Part shown: one piece after another, positions 17,080 to 25,757 of the stretch
Layout: each line of letters opens with the position of its first letter
Position numbering within the stretch: position 1 is the stretch's first letter
Origin: Dehalococcoidia bacterium
GTDB taxonomy: Bacteria > Chloroflexota > Dehalococcoidia > Lucifugimonadales > Lucifugimonadaceae
Direction: 5' to 3'
Length of the DNA stretch: 35,246 bases
Assembly (NCBI GenBank): GCA_014239685.1
Contig: JAAZYK010000006.1
Location: 1 to 35,246 of the forward strand
The notes under the pieces: generated by a model
The model's input: the letters and a program-made list of their open reading frames with translations, nothing else
Databases searched by the model: none
What the model was told of the DNA's origin: nothing
Program-made: the position numbers and the translations under genes

Positions 17080-17796
17080 ATGAAAATACCTGGCGTTAAG
17101 GCGCTCACGTTCGACGTTGGTGGCACCGTATTCGACTGGCGAGGAGCGATCGAAGTGGAAATTCAACGTCAGTCCGATGAGAAAGGGGCAGGTGTTGACG
17201 CTCGACAGTTTGCTACGGACTGGCGGGTAAAAATGTTCCAGACCCTTGATCGCATGAAGGCGGGCGAATTGCCGATGCTAAATGCAGACGGTATACATCG
17301 ACGGGTCCTCGACGAGGTGCTCGATGATCACGCTTCGCTCAAACTATCGGTGTCCGAACGTGATGAGCTAAATCAAATTTGGCACAGGATGAAGACTTGG
17401 CCAGGCGCGGTCGATGCGATTCACAAACTGCGTGATACCTACACGACGACCGTATTGACCGTGTTGAGCTTCGCGATTGCCGTGGACTGCTCAAAATATA
17501 ACGGTCTGAGTTGGGACGGCATCATGTCGGGCGAATTCATGGATCACTACAAAAAAGATCCAGAGGCGTACCAGCAGGGCGCAAGACTTTTAGGACACAA
17601 ACCTGATGAAGTGATGATGGTTGCAACACACGCAGTCGATCTGATGGGTGCCAAGATGGCGGGACTCAAGACCGCGTATATTCATGTCGAGGAAGAGTGG
17701 ATCAATATCTATCCAACGCCGGAGCCCGTCCACCCACTCGATGAGTTCGATGTGAGTGCGTCAAGCTGGGCTGAACTGGTTGAAAAGCTGACGTGA
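17080..17796 (+). CDS. haloacid dehalogenase-like (HAD) hydrolase, dehalogenase type II-like
   Basis: A 238-residue HAD-superfamily protein. Motif I is FDVGGTVFDW with nucleophile D12. Motif II is the Ser of LTVLSF. The motif III Lys is in YKKDPEAY. Motif IV is MMVATHAVDLMGAK. The spacing and the VATHAVDLMGA block match L-2-haloacid dehalogenases more than phosphatases, where the second Asp of DxD is replaced by a small residue, as here (DVG). It would cleave C-Cl or C-Br bonds of haloacids, or another C-X substrate. The start is ATG 17080 because AAAGGA is about 10 nt upstream; the TTG at 17071 is too close. It stands alone, with a 284-nt promoter region upstream of the divergent cupin. Confidence 0.85.
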   Translation: MKIPGVKALTFDVGGTVFDWRGAIEVEIQRQSDEKGAGVDARQFATDWRVKMFQTLDRMKAGELPMLNADGIHRRVLDEVLDDHASLKLSVSERDELNQIWHRMKTWPGAVDAIHKLRDTYTTTVLTVLSFAIAVDCSKYNGLSWDGIMSGEFMDHYKKDPEAYQQGARLLGHKPDEVMMVATHAVDLMGAKMAGLKTAYIHVEEEWINIYPTPEPVHPLDEFDVSASSWAELVEKLT

Positions 17797-17962
17797 ATTA
17801 CGCGAGTTCAGGAGATAGTCGACGAACACGTTGAGAACGTTGCCGAAGCCCGATGTGTTGAGCCGGTACAGTTCAGTGTGGAAGACCCTTAAGAGTTAAG
17901 CTGCGAGGATATTCCCAGATAATCACCCTAAACGTTCCGCAGGATTTTCAGGAGTCGGTAGT

Positions 17963-18325
17963 TTGAATGAAACCGTCAAACAAGCATTGGCCACAGACAA
18001 AACAATAGACATTACGACCACGGGCAAACGATCACGCCAGCCACGCAAAACTGAGATCTGGTTCATGTACATCGAGGAGCGCGTTTTCATAACAGGCACT
18101 CCTGGACGCCGGGATTGGTACGCCAATCTCGTGGCAACCCCCGAGTTCACGTTCCACCTCAAAGAGTCGACGGAGATAGATCTCACGGCACGGGCTTACC
18201 CAGTGATCGAACCAGAGGAGAGGCGCAGAGTCATGTCCGCTCCCGAAACTGAGTGGTACCGAGGGCGGGCGACGATGGACGAATTGATCGCCCGAAGCCC
18301 GATGGTCGAGGTCCAATTCGAGTGA
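17963..18325 (+). CDS. F420-type nitroreductase-family (DUF385/DDN-like) split-barrel protein
   Basis: A 120-residue protein of the deazaflavin-dependent nitroreductase fold. Conserved marks are ITTTGKRSRQPRKTEIWF for the phosphate/cofactor strand, RRDWYANLVATPEFTFHL and a final acidic helix region. The fold is a single split beta-barrel that binds F420 or another flavin and acts as a quinone or nitro reductase; members also include structural paralogues. The start is TTG 17963 with GGAG 8 nt upstream. It follows the HAD gene by 166 nt. The presence of this family supports F420 use in the organism, though the cofactor of this protein is not proven. Confidence 0.8.
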   Translation: MNETVKQALATDKTIDITTTGKRSRQPRKTEIWFMYIEERVFITGTPGRRDWYANLVATPEFTFHLKESTEIDLTARAYPVIEPEERRRVMSAPETEWYRGRATMDELIARSPMVEVQFE

Positions 18326-18486
18326 CCAGATCTCTATCAAACCGATGGTCGGATACGGACCCTCGTTTGCTATGATTACGGTGACTGTTTTTGAGTAGGG
18401 TTTGAACTGGCCGAGGCAGTAAATCCGTCTTGCAAACTTAATCTGATACGACTCGCACGAAAATCCTACCCAACGGAGCAATCTCA

Positions 18487-19878
18487 ATAGCCGCTACCGA
18501 CTCTTCGGGCATTGATGCCGGAGATACTCAACAAGTCTCAACCCCTTCAAACTCCAACAAGCGCACAGGCATTTACCGCGGCTGGCCAATTGCCGGGATC
18601 GCATTCCTATCGTCAGGATTCGCCATCGGGATGGCGCAGTACGCTTTTGGTTCGTTCGTAGAGCCACTCGAACAGGAATTTGGATGGACTCGTACCCAGA
18701 TCAACTTTTCGTTGACCCTGGGTTTGACCACCGGGTTCTTATCTCCGCTTGTCGGCCGATGGATGGACAGGTTTGGAGCAAGACCTGTCATGGTCATTTC
18801 ACTTCTGTTTCTTGCCGCAGGTTTCCTGTTACGTGCGGTTATGACCAACGCTGGGAATGTGACGATACACACATCTCCAGACTTGATTTTCTGGCAACCG
18901 GATATCCATTTCACCTTCCTGACCCAGTTCTATCTGTTCAGCCTCCTCCTCTTTGTCGGATTTCCTGGTGCCACGGTCATGCCGGCTGGCCGGCTAATAT
19001 CGATCTGGTTCTCCCGAACACGCGGACGAATGATGGGAATCGTTACCGCCGGGAATAATTTCGGTGGATTGACTATGGTGCCGCTTGGCACTTTTGTGAT
19101 TGCTGCCGCAAGTTGGCGATGGGGTTACGCGGTATTTGGTCTCATCATCATCGGGATAGCAGTAGCCACGTGGTACCTGGTACGAGACAGGCCGGCAGAC
19201 GTCGCAAAAGAAAACAACAAACGTTGGTCGCCCCCCGAACTCGACGCAGCGACGGCAGCCGCTGCGGCCGCGGGTTACAGCATGAAACAGGTTCTCAGGA
19301 TGAAGACCTTCTACTTCATAACCATCGGTGTCACCGCGGCCATGTTTACCTACACTGCCGTGTTGACCCAATTAATCCCACATCTAGAGGCCGAAGGGTT
19401 CTCAAAAAACGAGGCCGCCGCGGGCCTTTCAATCGTTGCAGCATGCGGCATCATCAGCAAACTGGTATTCGGGCGACTCAGCGAAACGATAACGGCCAGA
19501 TGGGCGGCAGTTCTAAGTCTGAGCATTCAGACTGCCGGACTCGTGCTACTCGTCATCTCTGACGGCACCAGCATGGCCTGGTTGGCCGTGATCGTATTCG
19601 GCCTTGGCTTCGGTGGTATCGGGGCACTTATCCCCCTTACGGTAACTGAGGCATTTGGAATCCGTTACTTCGGAAGTATTCTCGGGACCATCAGCATGGT
19701 AGGAGTCTTACCCGTAGTAATTGGCCCATTAATGGCCGGGATCATTTTCGACAGAACGGACAACTATGATCTGGCGTTCGGGATCACAATCGTGATATTT
19801 ATGGTTGGCGCGGTGTTTATGACCCTAGCCAGCCCGCCCAGACGCCCTACGGCTGAGCCAGTACCGGCATCCACCTGA
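18487..19878 (+). CDS. major facilitator superfamily transporter; start codon non-canonical or unresolved
   Basis: A 12-helix MFS carrier. The ORF track begins at ATG 18631, but the frame is open back to 18442 and continues as TGIYRGWPIAGIAFLSSGFA, which is the beginning of TM1. Starting at 18631 would cut TM1 in half. No ATG, GTG or TTG occurs between 18442 and 18631. GGAG at 18475-18478 lies 8 nt before an ATA at 18487 and 2 nt before an ATC at 18481. I therefore place the start provisionally at ATA 18487 (463 aa). Motif A is present as GRWMDRFGARP. Like the 6066 carrier it suits organic acids. The gene abuts the isomerase stop (19879), convergent. Confidence 0.8.
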   Translation: MAATDSSGIDAGDTQQVSTPSNSNKRTGIYRGWPIAGIAFLSSGFAIGMAQYAFGSFVEPLEQEFGWTRTQINFSLTLGLTTGFLSPLVGRWMDRFGARPVMVISLLFLAAGFLLRAVMTNAGNVTIHTSPDLIFWQPDIHFTFLTQFYLFSLLLFVGFPGATVMPAGRLISIWFSRTRGRMMGIVTAGNNFGGLTMVPLGTFVIAAASWRWGYAVFGLIIIGIAVATWYLVRDRPADVAKENNKRWSPPELDAATAAAAAAGYSMKQVLRMKTFYFITIGVTAAMFTYTAVLTQLIPHLEAEGFSKNEAAAGLSIVAACGIISKLVFGRLSETITARWAAVLSLSIQTAGLVLLVISDGTSMAWLAVIVFGLGFGGIGALIPLTVTEAFGIRYFGSILGTISMVGVLPVVIGPLMAGIIFDRTDNYDLAFGITIVIFMVGAVFMTLASPPRRPTAEPVPAST

Positions 19879-20802
19879 TCAACCGAGCTCTGATCGAACC
19901 TCAGCTTCAAGTTTTCGCATGTACTTCAAACTGCGAGTATCCATCTCAAACTGGTCCCCTTCCCTGCCGCCTTCGATCGCTACATAACCGTCATAGCCTG
20001 CGTCGACCATGGCTGTCATGAGAAACCGATAATCCATCTCGCCGTCCTCAAGTGAGACCTTCCACGCCACCGCCCGCTCGTTTTCTGGGTGATTTACTCG
20101 CACCACGTTTTTGCAGTGCCAGTAAACACAAACGTCGGCCAGCGCTTTCACATTTTCCTCAGGTGTTTCTTCCGGTTCGTTATATTCCCACGCGACATTC
20201 CCGATATCAGGATTGATACCGAAGTTAGGACGGTCAACCAGGTCGTGTAGCAGTCGAGCCGACCAAGAGTTGTCGACCGGAGAGGCATGATGCATCTCTA
20301 TGGCGACTGTAATACCTCGGTCGGCTGCTTCGTCACATACAGGACGAATCGAATCAGCCACGCGTTCGTATAGATAAATTGACGCGTCTTTGGACGAATC
20401 CTGAGAATGAGTCCTCCCAGTCGCTTCCCAACCCGCAGGAAGATAGCGCTGAGGCGCCATGAGGTTGCCGACCACCAATAATGAGCCGACCCCTTCTGCA
20501 TAATCCACGCTTCTGCGTAATACATCGAAGTTACGCATTGCCGATTTCGCTTCTATGAGGGAACCACCAGCGCGGACAGCCACTATCGGTACCCCGAACC
20601 CTTCAAAGCGATCCTTAAATTCCTTAACGGCAGAGACCCCGTCAAGTAGTGACAGTGCGTTAGCACCCACTTCCAACCCTTCATATCCGTGCTTACTGAC
20701 AGATCGAAGCCATGCATCTGTGAAGTGTGAAGGGCGCGCGCTCCAGGTGCTGTAAACATCTGGGAATGCAGCCTGTCGTCTATTCGCGTAGCAGTACTTC
20801 AT
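19879..20802 (-). CDS. sugar phosphate isomerase/epimerase-like TIM-barrel (xylose-isomerase-like), paralogue 1
   Basis: A 307-residue AP-endonuclease-2/xylose-isomerase-like TIM barrel. The putative divalent-metal set is visible: Glu in VAIEMHH, Asp in INPDIGN, His in YWHCKN and Glu in AIEGG. These proteins isomerise or epimerise sugars, sugar acids or polyols, or act as dehydratases in cyclitol pathways. The ORF track starts at 20853, but MKYCYANRRQ at ATG 20802 matches the start of the adjacent paralogue (MKFCYANRRH), so I use that. It lies 81 nt downstream of the paralogue with a hairpin in between. A shared conserved block (CKN-VRVNHPENER) suggests a common substrate type. Confidence 0.82.
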   Translation of the reverse strand: MKYCYANRRQAAFPDVYSTWSARPSHFTDAWLRSVSKHGYEGLEVGANALSLLDGVSAVKEFKDRFEGFGVPIVAVRAGGSLIEAKSAMRNFDVLRRSVDYAEGVGSLLVVGNLMAPQRYLPAGWEATGRTHSQDSSKDASIYLYERVADSIRPVCDEAADRGITVAIEMHHASPVDNSWSARLLHDLVDRPNFGINPDIGNVAWEYNEPEETPEENVKALADVCVYWHCKNVVRVNHPENERAVAWKVSLEDGEMDYRFLMTAMVDAGYDGYVAIEGGREGDQFEMDTRSLKYMRKLEAEVRSELG

Positions 20803-20827
20803 AGAATTTTTCACACCTGAAAACACA

Positions 20828-20853
20828 TTGAGGCGGGCCGAAGCCCGCCTCAA
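20828..20853. terminator. stem-loop between the tandem isomerase genes
   Basis: Perfect 11-bp stem TTGAGGCGGGC / GCCCGCCTCAA with a CGAA tetraloop. On the minus strand TGTGTTTTC follows, so it could act as a partial terminator or an mRNA stabiliser between the two isomerase-like genes. Confidence 0.55.
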
Positions 20854-20883
20854 TTAGCAATTCGAACTTAGTGGAGTGGAGAT

Positions 20884-21807
20884 CTATCCTCGTCCAGCGT
20901 CAATGTCAGAAAGTACCGACTTCGCGTACTCAACGCTTTTCCCATCCGCCAGCCATTGATCCCCGGTCACAGCACCCTCGATTGCCATGTAGCCGTTGTA
21001 ACCGGCTTCGGACATAGCTGTGATGGCGTAGCGATAGTCGATTTCACCATCCGAAATCGGGACACGGAGGAACACCGAGCGTTCATTCTCCGGATGATTC
21101 ACCCGAAACAGGTTCTTACAGTGCCAGTACACCGAGATAGGGGCAACCGACTTGATATGTGCATCCGTTGTTTCTTCCGGCGTATCGTAGGTCCAGTAGA
21201 CGTTACCCAAGTCCGGGTTGATGCCAAAATTGTCACGGTCCACCAGATCGTTGATCAAGTGCGCAGACCAAGAGTTATCCACTAGAGAATTCTGGTGCAC
21301 CTCTACCGAGATCGTTACGCCCTTGTCACCGGCTACATCGCTGGCTTCCTGTAGTTCCTGGCCCAGTCGCTCGTAATCGTAAATCATGGCGTCACGGCTG
21401 GCGTCCTGGGACTTGTACCAACCAGAGCCACTCCCAGGTTTGCCCGGGTAACGTGTCGGAGCACTTAGGGCACCATTGACGATGTCCGCGCCGACCGTCT
21501 GTGCAGTGTCGATCATTCGGTGCAGACGGTCACGGTTCTGCTGATATCCGGCGGCGGCGGTCAGCGAACCACCCGACCGTATGGCCATTGCAGGAACGCC
21601 ATGGTCGGCAAGTCGCTTTCCGAAATCCTTTACCTTTTGATCGGTACCCAGCGCCTCAAGCGCTTGAAAACCGATCTCCATCCCATCCATACCTATGTCC
21701 TGCGCTTTGGATAGGAATTTATCGGTATAGTCCTCCGCTTTAACGTCCCAGTTGGGCTGGCTGTCTGGGTACAAAGCGTGACGTCGGTTTGCGTAACAAA
21801 ACTTCAT
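20884..21807 (-). CDS. sugar phosphate isomerase/epimerase-like TIM-barrel, paralogue 2
   Basis: A 307-residue homologue of the following gene, exactly the same length. It shares the MKFCYANRRH opening, SVEVHQNSLVDNSWSAHL, INPDLGN, VYWHCKN-FRVNHPENER and AIEG. The metal set Glu/Asp/His/Glu is kept. Differences include a longer glycine-rich loop (PGKPGSGSGWYKSQD). The start is ATG 21807 with AAGAAGG 8 nt upstream. It is the first gene of the minus-strand pair. A perfect TATAAT at 21853-21858 (minus) lies upstream and overlaps an inverted repeat. Divergent to an enolase-superfamily dehydratase, which suggests related sugar-acid chemistry (inference). Confidence 0.85.
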   Translation of the reverse strand: MKFCYANRRHALYPDSQPNWDVKAEDYTDKFLSKAQDIGMDGMEIGFQALEALGTDQKVKDFGKRLADHGVPAMAIRSGGSLTAAAGYQQNRDRLHRMIDTAQTVGADIVNGALSAPTRYPGKPGSGSGWYKSQDASRDAMIYDYERLGQELQEASDVAGDKGVTISVEVHQNSLVDNSWSAHLINDLVDRDNFGINPDLGNVYWTYDTPEETTDAHIKSVAPISVYWHCKNLFRVNHPENERSVFLRVPISDGEIDYRYAITAMSEAGYNGYMAIEGAVTGDQWLADGKSVEYAKSVLSDIDAGRG

Positions 21808-21831
21808 CGAATCGACCTTCTTAAAGCGCTT

Positions 21832-21858
21832 ATCCTGATCGTGAATAACAGGATTATA
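21832..21858 (-). promoter_or_regulatory. TATAAT -10 box overlapping an inverted repeat (possible operator)
   Basis: On the minus strand a consensus TATAAT occupies 21858-21853. An inverted repeat, ATCCTG (21832-21837) and CAGGAT (21849-21854) with an 11-nt spacer, overlaps its downstream end. No good -35 was found. The layout suits repressor binding near the transcription start of the isomerase pair. Confidence 0.4.
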
Positions 21859-22028
21859 TTAGCCTAGTTCGAGCGACCGGAGTCTAGCACGACGTAGGCT
21901 CTCAGACCTCAAATCTCCATAACCCACCGACGAGACGACCTGCGCAGCGACTGTATGATTACGCCGCTTTATTTAAATTTCGCAATTCGTTGTCCCATCA
22001 CAGATCAACGTAAAGGCATTCCATTCAT

Positions 22029-23207
22029 ATGAAAATCACCGACATTAAGGTCTGGCCGACACGCGTCGTGGAAAACCGATCCTGGATATTTATCGAGGTC
22101 AACACCGACGAGGGCATCACCGGATTCGGGGAGGCGACTAACTCCGGTGGCGGCGGCGTGATTATGGTCGCCCGCTTAGTCGAGCTCATCCGTGACACTG
22201 TGCAGGGCGCCGACTTCGCAGAAGGCCTGATCGGACAGGACGCAAACGACATAGAGCGGATCTGGCAAAACCTGTACCGACGATTTACCACACTTGGCCC
22301 ACGCGGCCTTGTGACGTCGGTGATCAGCGGCATCGATATGGCTTTATGGGACATCAAGGGCAAAGCCCTCGGCGTTCCCGTCTACGAGCTGCTGGGCGGC
22401 AAGGTCAGAGACAGCATCCAGCTCTACACTCACGTATCAAACCAGGCCGACCCTGTTGCTGCCGCCCGCCATGCTCGCGAGGTTGTGGATATGGGTCACA
22501 CCGCCCTCAAGACCGACCCTTTCTCGCCCGAGATGGGGCAGTACCATCGCCGCTACATGGACGGTCGTATCTCAGCTGCCGGAGCCCAACATGGGGTCGA
22601 CGTGATGACCGCTATCCGGGAAGAGGTCGGCCCGGAAATTGATCTAATGATCGATGCCCACGGCAACTTCAACGTAGCGACAGCGATAGACCTGTGCAAT
22701 CGTATGACGGCGATTAATCTGACCTGGTTCGAGGAGCCGGTTCAGCCGGAAAGCCTGAACGCACTCAGGCAGGTGAAGGCAGGAACAGATGTCCCGCTTT
22801 GCGTCGGTGAGCGGTTGTACACGCGCTATGATTTCGCCGACGTTCTGTCTGAGGGTCTAGCGAACTACATCATGCCGGACATCTGCTGGACCGGCGGTAT
22901 CTCGGAGATGCGCAAGATTGCCACGCTTGCGGAGACCTACTACGTTCCTATCAGCCCGCACGATGCAAGTGGTTCGCTGAACGTAGTTGGCGGTGCTCAC
23001 GTGATGATGGCGACGCCAAACTTCTACCGGTTGGAAACCTCAAGGCCAAATCCAGATCAGTACAACCGCGTGCTTACGGAACCAATCGAGTTTGTTGATG
23101 GTTACCTCACCCTTCCGGATAAGCCGGGACTCGGAGTGGCCTTAGACATAGAGTTTATGGCGGCCCACCCGGACCCACACTGGGCGCAAGCGGGCGGCAG
23201 TAACTAA
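22029..23207 (+). CDS. enolase-superfamily sugar-acid dehydratase (galactonate/mannonate dehydratase-like)
   Basis: A 392-residue mandelate-racemase-subgroup enolase. Metal ligands are D209 (DAHGNF), E235 (WFEEP) and E261 (GERLY). H211, two residues after the first ligand, and H311 (SPHDASG) are the likely acid/base pair; K161 lies in ALKTDPF. From memory the E. coli galactonate dehydratase set is D183, H185, E209, E235 and H285, which shows the same spacing at a constant offset of 26. This points to dehydration of an aldonic sugar acid to a 2-keto-3-deoxy acid. The exact sugar is unknown. The start is ATG 22029, with a TATGAT about 70 nt upstream. An MFS follows after 86 nt. Confidence 0.88.
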   Translation: MKITDIKVWPTRVVENRSWIFIEVNTDEGITGFGEATNSGGGGVIMVARLVELIRDTVQGADFAEGLIGQDANDIERIWQNLYRRFTTLGPRGLVTSVISGIDMALWDIKGKALGVPVYELLGGKVRDSIQLYTHVSNQADPVAAARHAREVVDMGHTALKTDPFSPEMGQYHRRYMDGRISAAGAQHGVDVMTAIREEVGPEIDLMIDAHGNFNVATAIDLCNRMTAINLTWFEEPVQPESLNALRQVKAGTDVPLCVGERLYTRYDFADVLSEGLANYIMPDICWTGGISEMRKIATLAETYYVPISPHDASGSLNVVGGAHVMMATPNFYRLETSRPNPDQYNRVLTEPIEFVDGYLTLPDKPGLGVALDIEFMAAHPDPHWAQAGGSN

Positions 23208-23268
23208 CCAGGCAGAGATTACAATCTCGTTCACTGGGAAAATACCGGTATACGCTAACCCAATGATC

Positions 23269-23284
23269 TTGATCCTTAGATCAA
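23269..23284. promoter_or_regulatory. palindrome TTGATC-CTTA-GATCAA before the MFS start
   Basis: Perfect 6+6 inverted repeat ending 9 nt before the TTG start of the MFS gene. It may be an operator or a weak mRNA hairpin near the RBS. Confidence 0.3.
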
Positions 23285-23293
23285 AGAAATAGA

Positions 23294-24499
23294 TTGGCTG
23301 CGATATCCGCCAGAAAAGGTGGGAGTATCGGACTAAGTGAGTCCGATCGCCGCCGCGGTGTTATCACCGTCACCGTGGCGACGATCTTTCTGTACCTTTC
23401 CCTTTACCTGTACGTACCGTTCCTACCGCTTCGTGCAGCTGAACTAGGCGCGAGCAACACCATGATCGGTGCCGTCATCGCCGGGTTCGCTGTGGGACAG
23501 GTCGTACTACGCCTGCCCATCGGTATTGGCGCAGACCTGATCGGCCGACGCAAACCTTTCGCCGTTGGCTCTCTCGTACTTGCGACCCTTGGTGGGTTAG
23601 GACTGGCACTCGCACCCAACACCGAGATGCTGCTTGCAGCAAGACTACTTACCGGTGCGTCTGTCGCCGGTTGGGTGGCGATCACAATCCTGTTTTCATC
23701 CTATTACCGCCCAGAAGAGACATCAAAAGCGATGTCTCGGATTATGACTGTTTGGGCCGCAGGACTTGTTCTCGGAACTTTCTCCGGTGGGATAGTGGCA
23801 GATCTGTTCGGAGTAAAGGCGACATTCTGGGGTGCAGTAGGCGCTGGTGTTATCGGTACTGCACTCATCCTGTCTGCGCCGGAGCCAGTCATGGAGAAGA
23901 CCGATAGATACGGATTCGATACGCTCAAGAAGGTTGCTACATCAGGGTTCTTGCTGCGATTATCCCTGATCGGTATAACCGTTCAGTTTGTTGCATTCGC
24001 GACCTATTTCGCTTTTGTCCCCGTATATGCCGAAAGTATCGGCGCGTCCCTGTCCACGATCGGATACATAACAACATTCACGTTGGCAGCGGCTATGACG
24101 GGAACGTTGATCGCCCCATTCGTGATAGCTCGAATCGGATACCGTGCAACGATACCAGCGACGTTGATCGTTGTTGGCGCCGCAACGGCGGCCGTCACGC
24201 TCACCAACTCCACTCTCTCTCTACTCATCATCCAGGGCATCGCCGGACTCGGTCACGGCCTTTTATCCGCTGCCCTCATGGCACTTGCGGCCCTTTCCGC
24301 CGTTCCGCGACTCCGCGCCACAGCAATGGGCTTATACCAGTCATCCTACGGAGTAGGCGTACTTGCCGGACCACTGGCGGCGGGTTTCGTTGCGGACAGG
24401 TCTGGATTAAACGAAGTCTTCGTCGTCACAGCAGGGGTGGCAGTGGTCGGTGCCGGACTGGCCTCAATCACGCGCATGCCGCCCAACACGAACGTCTGA
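23294..24499 (+). CDS. major facilitator superfamily transporter (DHA/sugar-type)
   Basis: A 401-residue MFS carrier with 12 hydrophobic helices. Motif A between TM2 and TM3 reads GIGADLIGRRKP, and ARLLTGASVAGW in TM4 matches DHA1/sugar-porter relatives. The repeat of motif A (VADRSG) opens the C-terminal half. The start is TTG 23294, the only start codon before TM1 and preceded by a weak AAAGAA. It probably follows the dehydratase in an operon (86-nt gap), so it may import the sugar acid that the dehydratase uses. It is convergent with the PHP gene, only 7 nt apart. Confidence 0.85.
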   Translation: MAAISARKGGSIGLSESDRRRGVITVTVATIFLYLSLYLYVPFLPLRAAELGASNTMIGAVIAGFAVGQVVLRLPIGIGADLIGRRKPFAVGSLVLATLGGLGLALAPNTEMLLAARLLTGASVAGWVAITILFSSYYRPEETSKAMSRIMTVWAAGLVLGTFSGGIVADLFGVKATFWGAVGAGVIGTALILSAPEPVMEKTDRYGFDTLKKVATSGFLLRLSLIGITVQFVAFATYFAFVPVYAESIGASLSTIGYITTFTLAAAMTGTLIAPFVIARIGYRATIPATLIVVGAATAAVTLTNSTLSLLIIQGIAGLGHGLLSAALMALAALSAVPRLRATAMGLYQSSYGVGVLAGPLAAGFVADRSGLNEVFVVTAGVAVVGAGLASITRMPPNTNV

Positions 24500-24506
24500 T
24501 TCGAAA

Positions 24507-25433
24507 TCAATCCCCAAACACCGGTTGCATCCAAGCTTTTTCGCCGTTGGAGGCGTACACGGTCGCGCGCACGTAGTCGTCTGAACGCGATAAGGTGAAT
24601 CGGGCGGAATTTCCGGAAGTGGTCCACAACTCACGACCGTTTGGACCGGTGAAAACAGTCCTGTACTTAAGCTGAAGTTCGGTCTCTGTCTCCAACTCTA
24701 TAACGATCTCTCGCCCTCGCACCTCCAATTCGGCAAATTTCACACCGGTGGAGGCATAAAAGTCTCCGCGCTCCATAGCCGAAAGAAGAGATTCATCAGA
24801 CACTCCGTCGGCTCTGACCGATATCCAACCTCGGCCAGGATTAGACCGTCGTGGTCCGAACTCCCCTTGGAAGTGGTGTGCATCGTCAGTCGCGACCCCA
24901 AACATCCGACGACCTGAGGCAAGAACTCGATCCCATATCGACTCGGCACTGGGGCTTGCGCCACCACCCTCGTTATTCACACCAGGGTGACCGTTAAACA
25001 CCTCCATAGCCCAGGCTCCATGGGTGGCGATAATCTCCCTGTCGCTGTAAGACCATTTGAAATTCGGATGGTTGAGCGTTGCAAGGCCACCAGCTTCTTC
25101 TATGGCGTCTATATTGACCTGCAGGGTCTCTACCAGCGTCCGTGCTTCGCGCTGGCCTACCAGTTCGCGCGTGCCGATCCCGCCCAGATGAACAGGAACC
25201 TCTCCGAAAGCGGCCGTAATCTCCTCACCCGGGATCAGGTGAGGCCATTTCGCACGTTCAGCTTCGGTGCCGTCAAGAATGGTTCTATGGTTGTGATCCG
25301 ATAACACAAGAAAGTCGTAATCGTGATCGTGGTACCACTCCGATACGTGCTCCGGCGGCGTATCACCCGGTCCACGTTCACTTGCAGATGTGTGAGTGTG
25401 GAGGTTGCCCTTGAACCAGTGCTTGTTTGACAT
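24507..25433 (-). CDS. PHP-domain metal-dependent phosphoesterase
   Basis: A 308-residue PHP-family protein. Metal motifs in order are NLHTHT near residue 10, LSDHNH near 45, IPGEE near 68, LNHPNF near 120 and ATDDAHH near 180. These give the conserved His/Asp/Glu set of a trinuclear metal site. PHP proteins hydrolyse phosphate mono- or diesters, or exonucleolytic ends when fused to polymerases; this one is stand-alone. A C-terminal beta-rich region (about 230-305) has no recognised role. The start ATG 25433 has AAGGAG rather far upstream. It is convergent with the MFS gene. Confidence 0.88.
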   Translation of the reverse strand: MSNKHWFKGNLHTHTSASERGPGDTPPEHVSEWYHDHDYDFLVLSDHNHRTILDGTEAERAKWPHLIPGEEITAAFGEVPVHLGGIGTRELVGQREARTLVETLQVNIDAIEEAGGLATLNHPNFKWSYSDREIIATHGAWAMEVFNGHPGVNNEGGGASPSAESIWDRVLASGRRMFGVATDDAHHFQGEFGPRRSNPGRGWISVRADGVSDESLLSAMERGDFYASTGVKFAELEVRGREIVIELETETELQLKYRTVFTGPNGRELWTTSGNSARFTLSRSDDYVRATVYASNGEKAWMQPVFGD

Positions 25434-25442
25434 CGGGTAAGC

Positions 25443-25658
25443 CTACACGCGCTCCTTACGGATGCGAACCGTCACTTCCCGGTGACGCCAAGAAAGATTA
25501 ACCGAGGCCAGAATTCGGTCTCGAAATGGGCCAAGTGAATCGAGGTTACTGCACAATATCGGGCGCCTCCCAACCCGCGCCGTATCGCCCATTACGTAAC
25601 CTGACGACTTCAAATGCGTGTTTCGCTTACCTGCTACCGGTCGAGAGTCAAATTGCAT
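25443..25658 (-). CDS. possible small hypothetical protein upstream of the PHP gene
   Basis: A 71-residue frame from ATG 25658 to TAG 25443, ending 9 nt before the PHP start on the same strand. It contains HLKSSGYVMGDTARVGRRPI and ends in SWRHREVTVRIRKERV, which looks protein-like. The ORF-track start at 25778 would overlap the divergent DinB-like gene, so a shorter start is preferred. No RBS supports it and no family is recognised. Confidence 0.35.
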   Translation of the reverse strand: MQFDSRPVAGKRNTHLKSSGYVMGDTARVGRRPILCSNLDSLGPFRDRILASVNLSWRHREVTVRIRKERV

Positions 25659-25757
25659 ATTAGTGAGCAACTGTTCTGGTCGAATCCCCTCCCATTTGAC
25701 AGTCGCCACGCTCCATCCGAGACTCCGCCCACGGACAATCATGAAAGGCGATGACGA

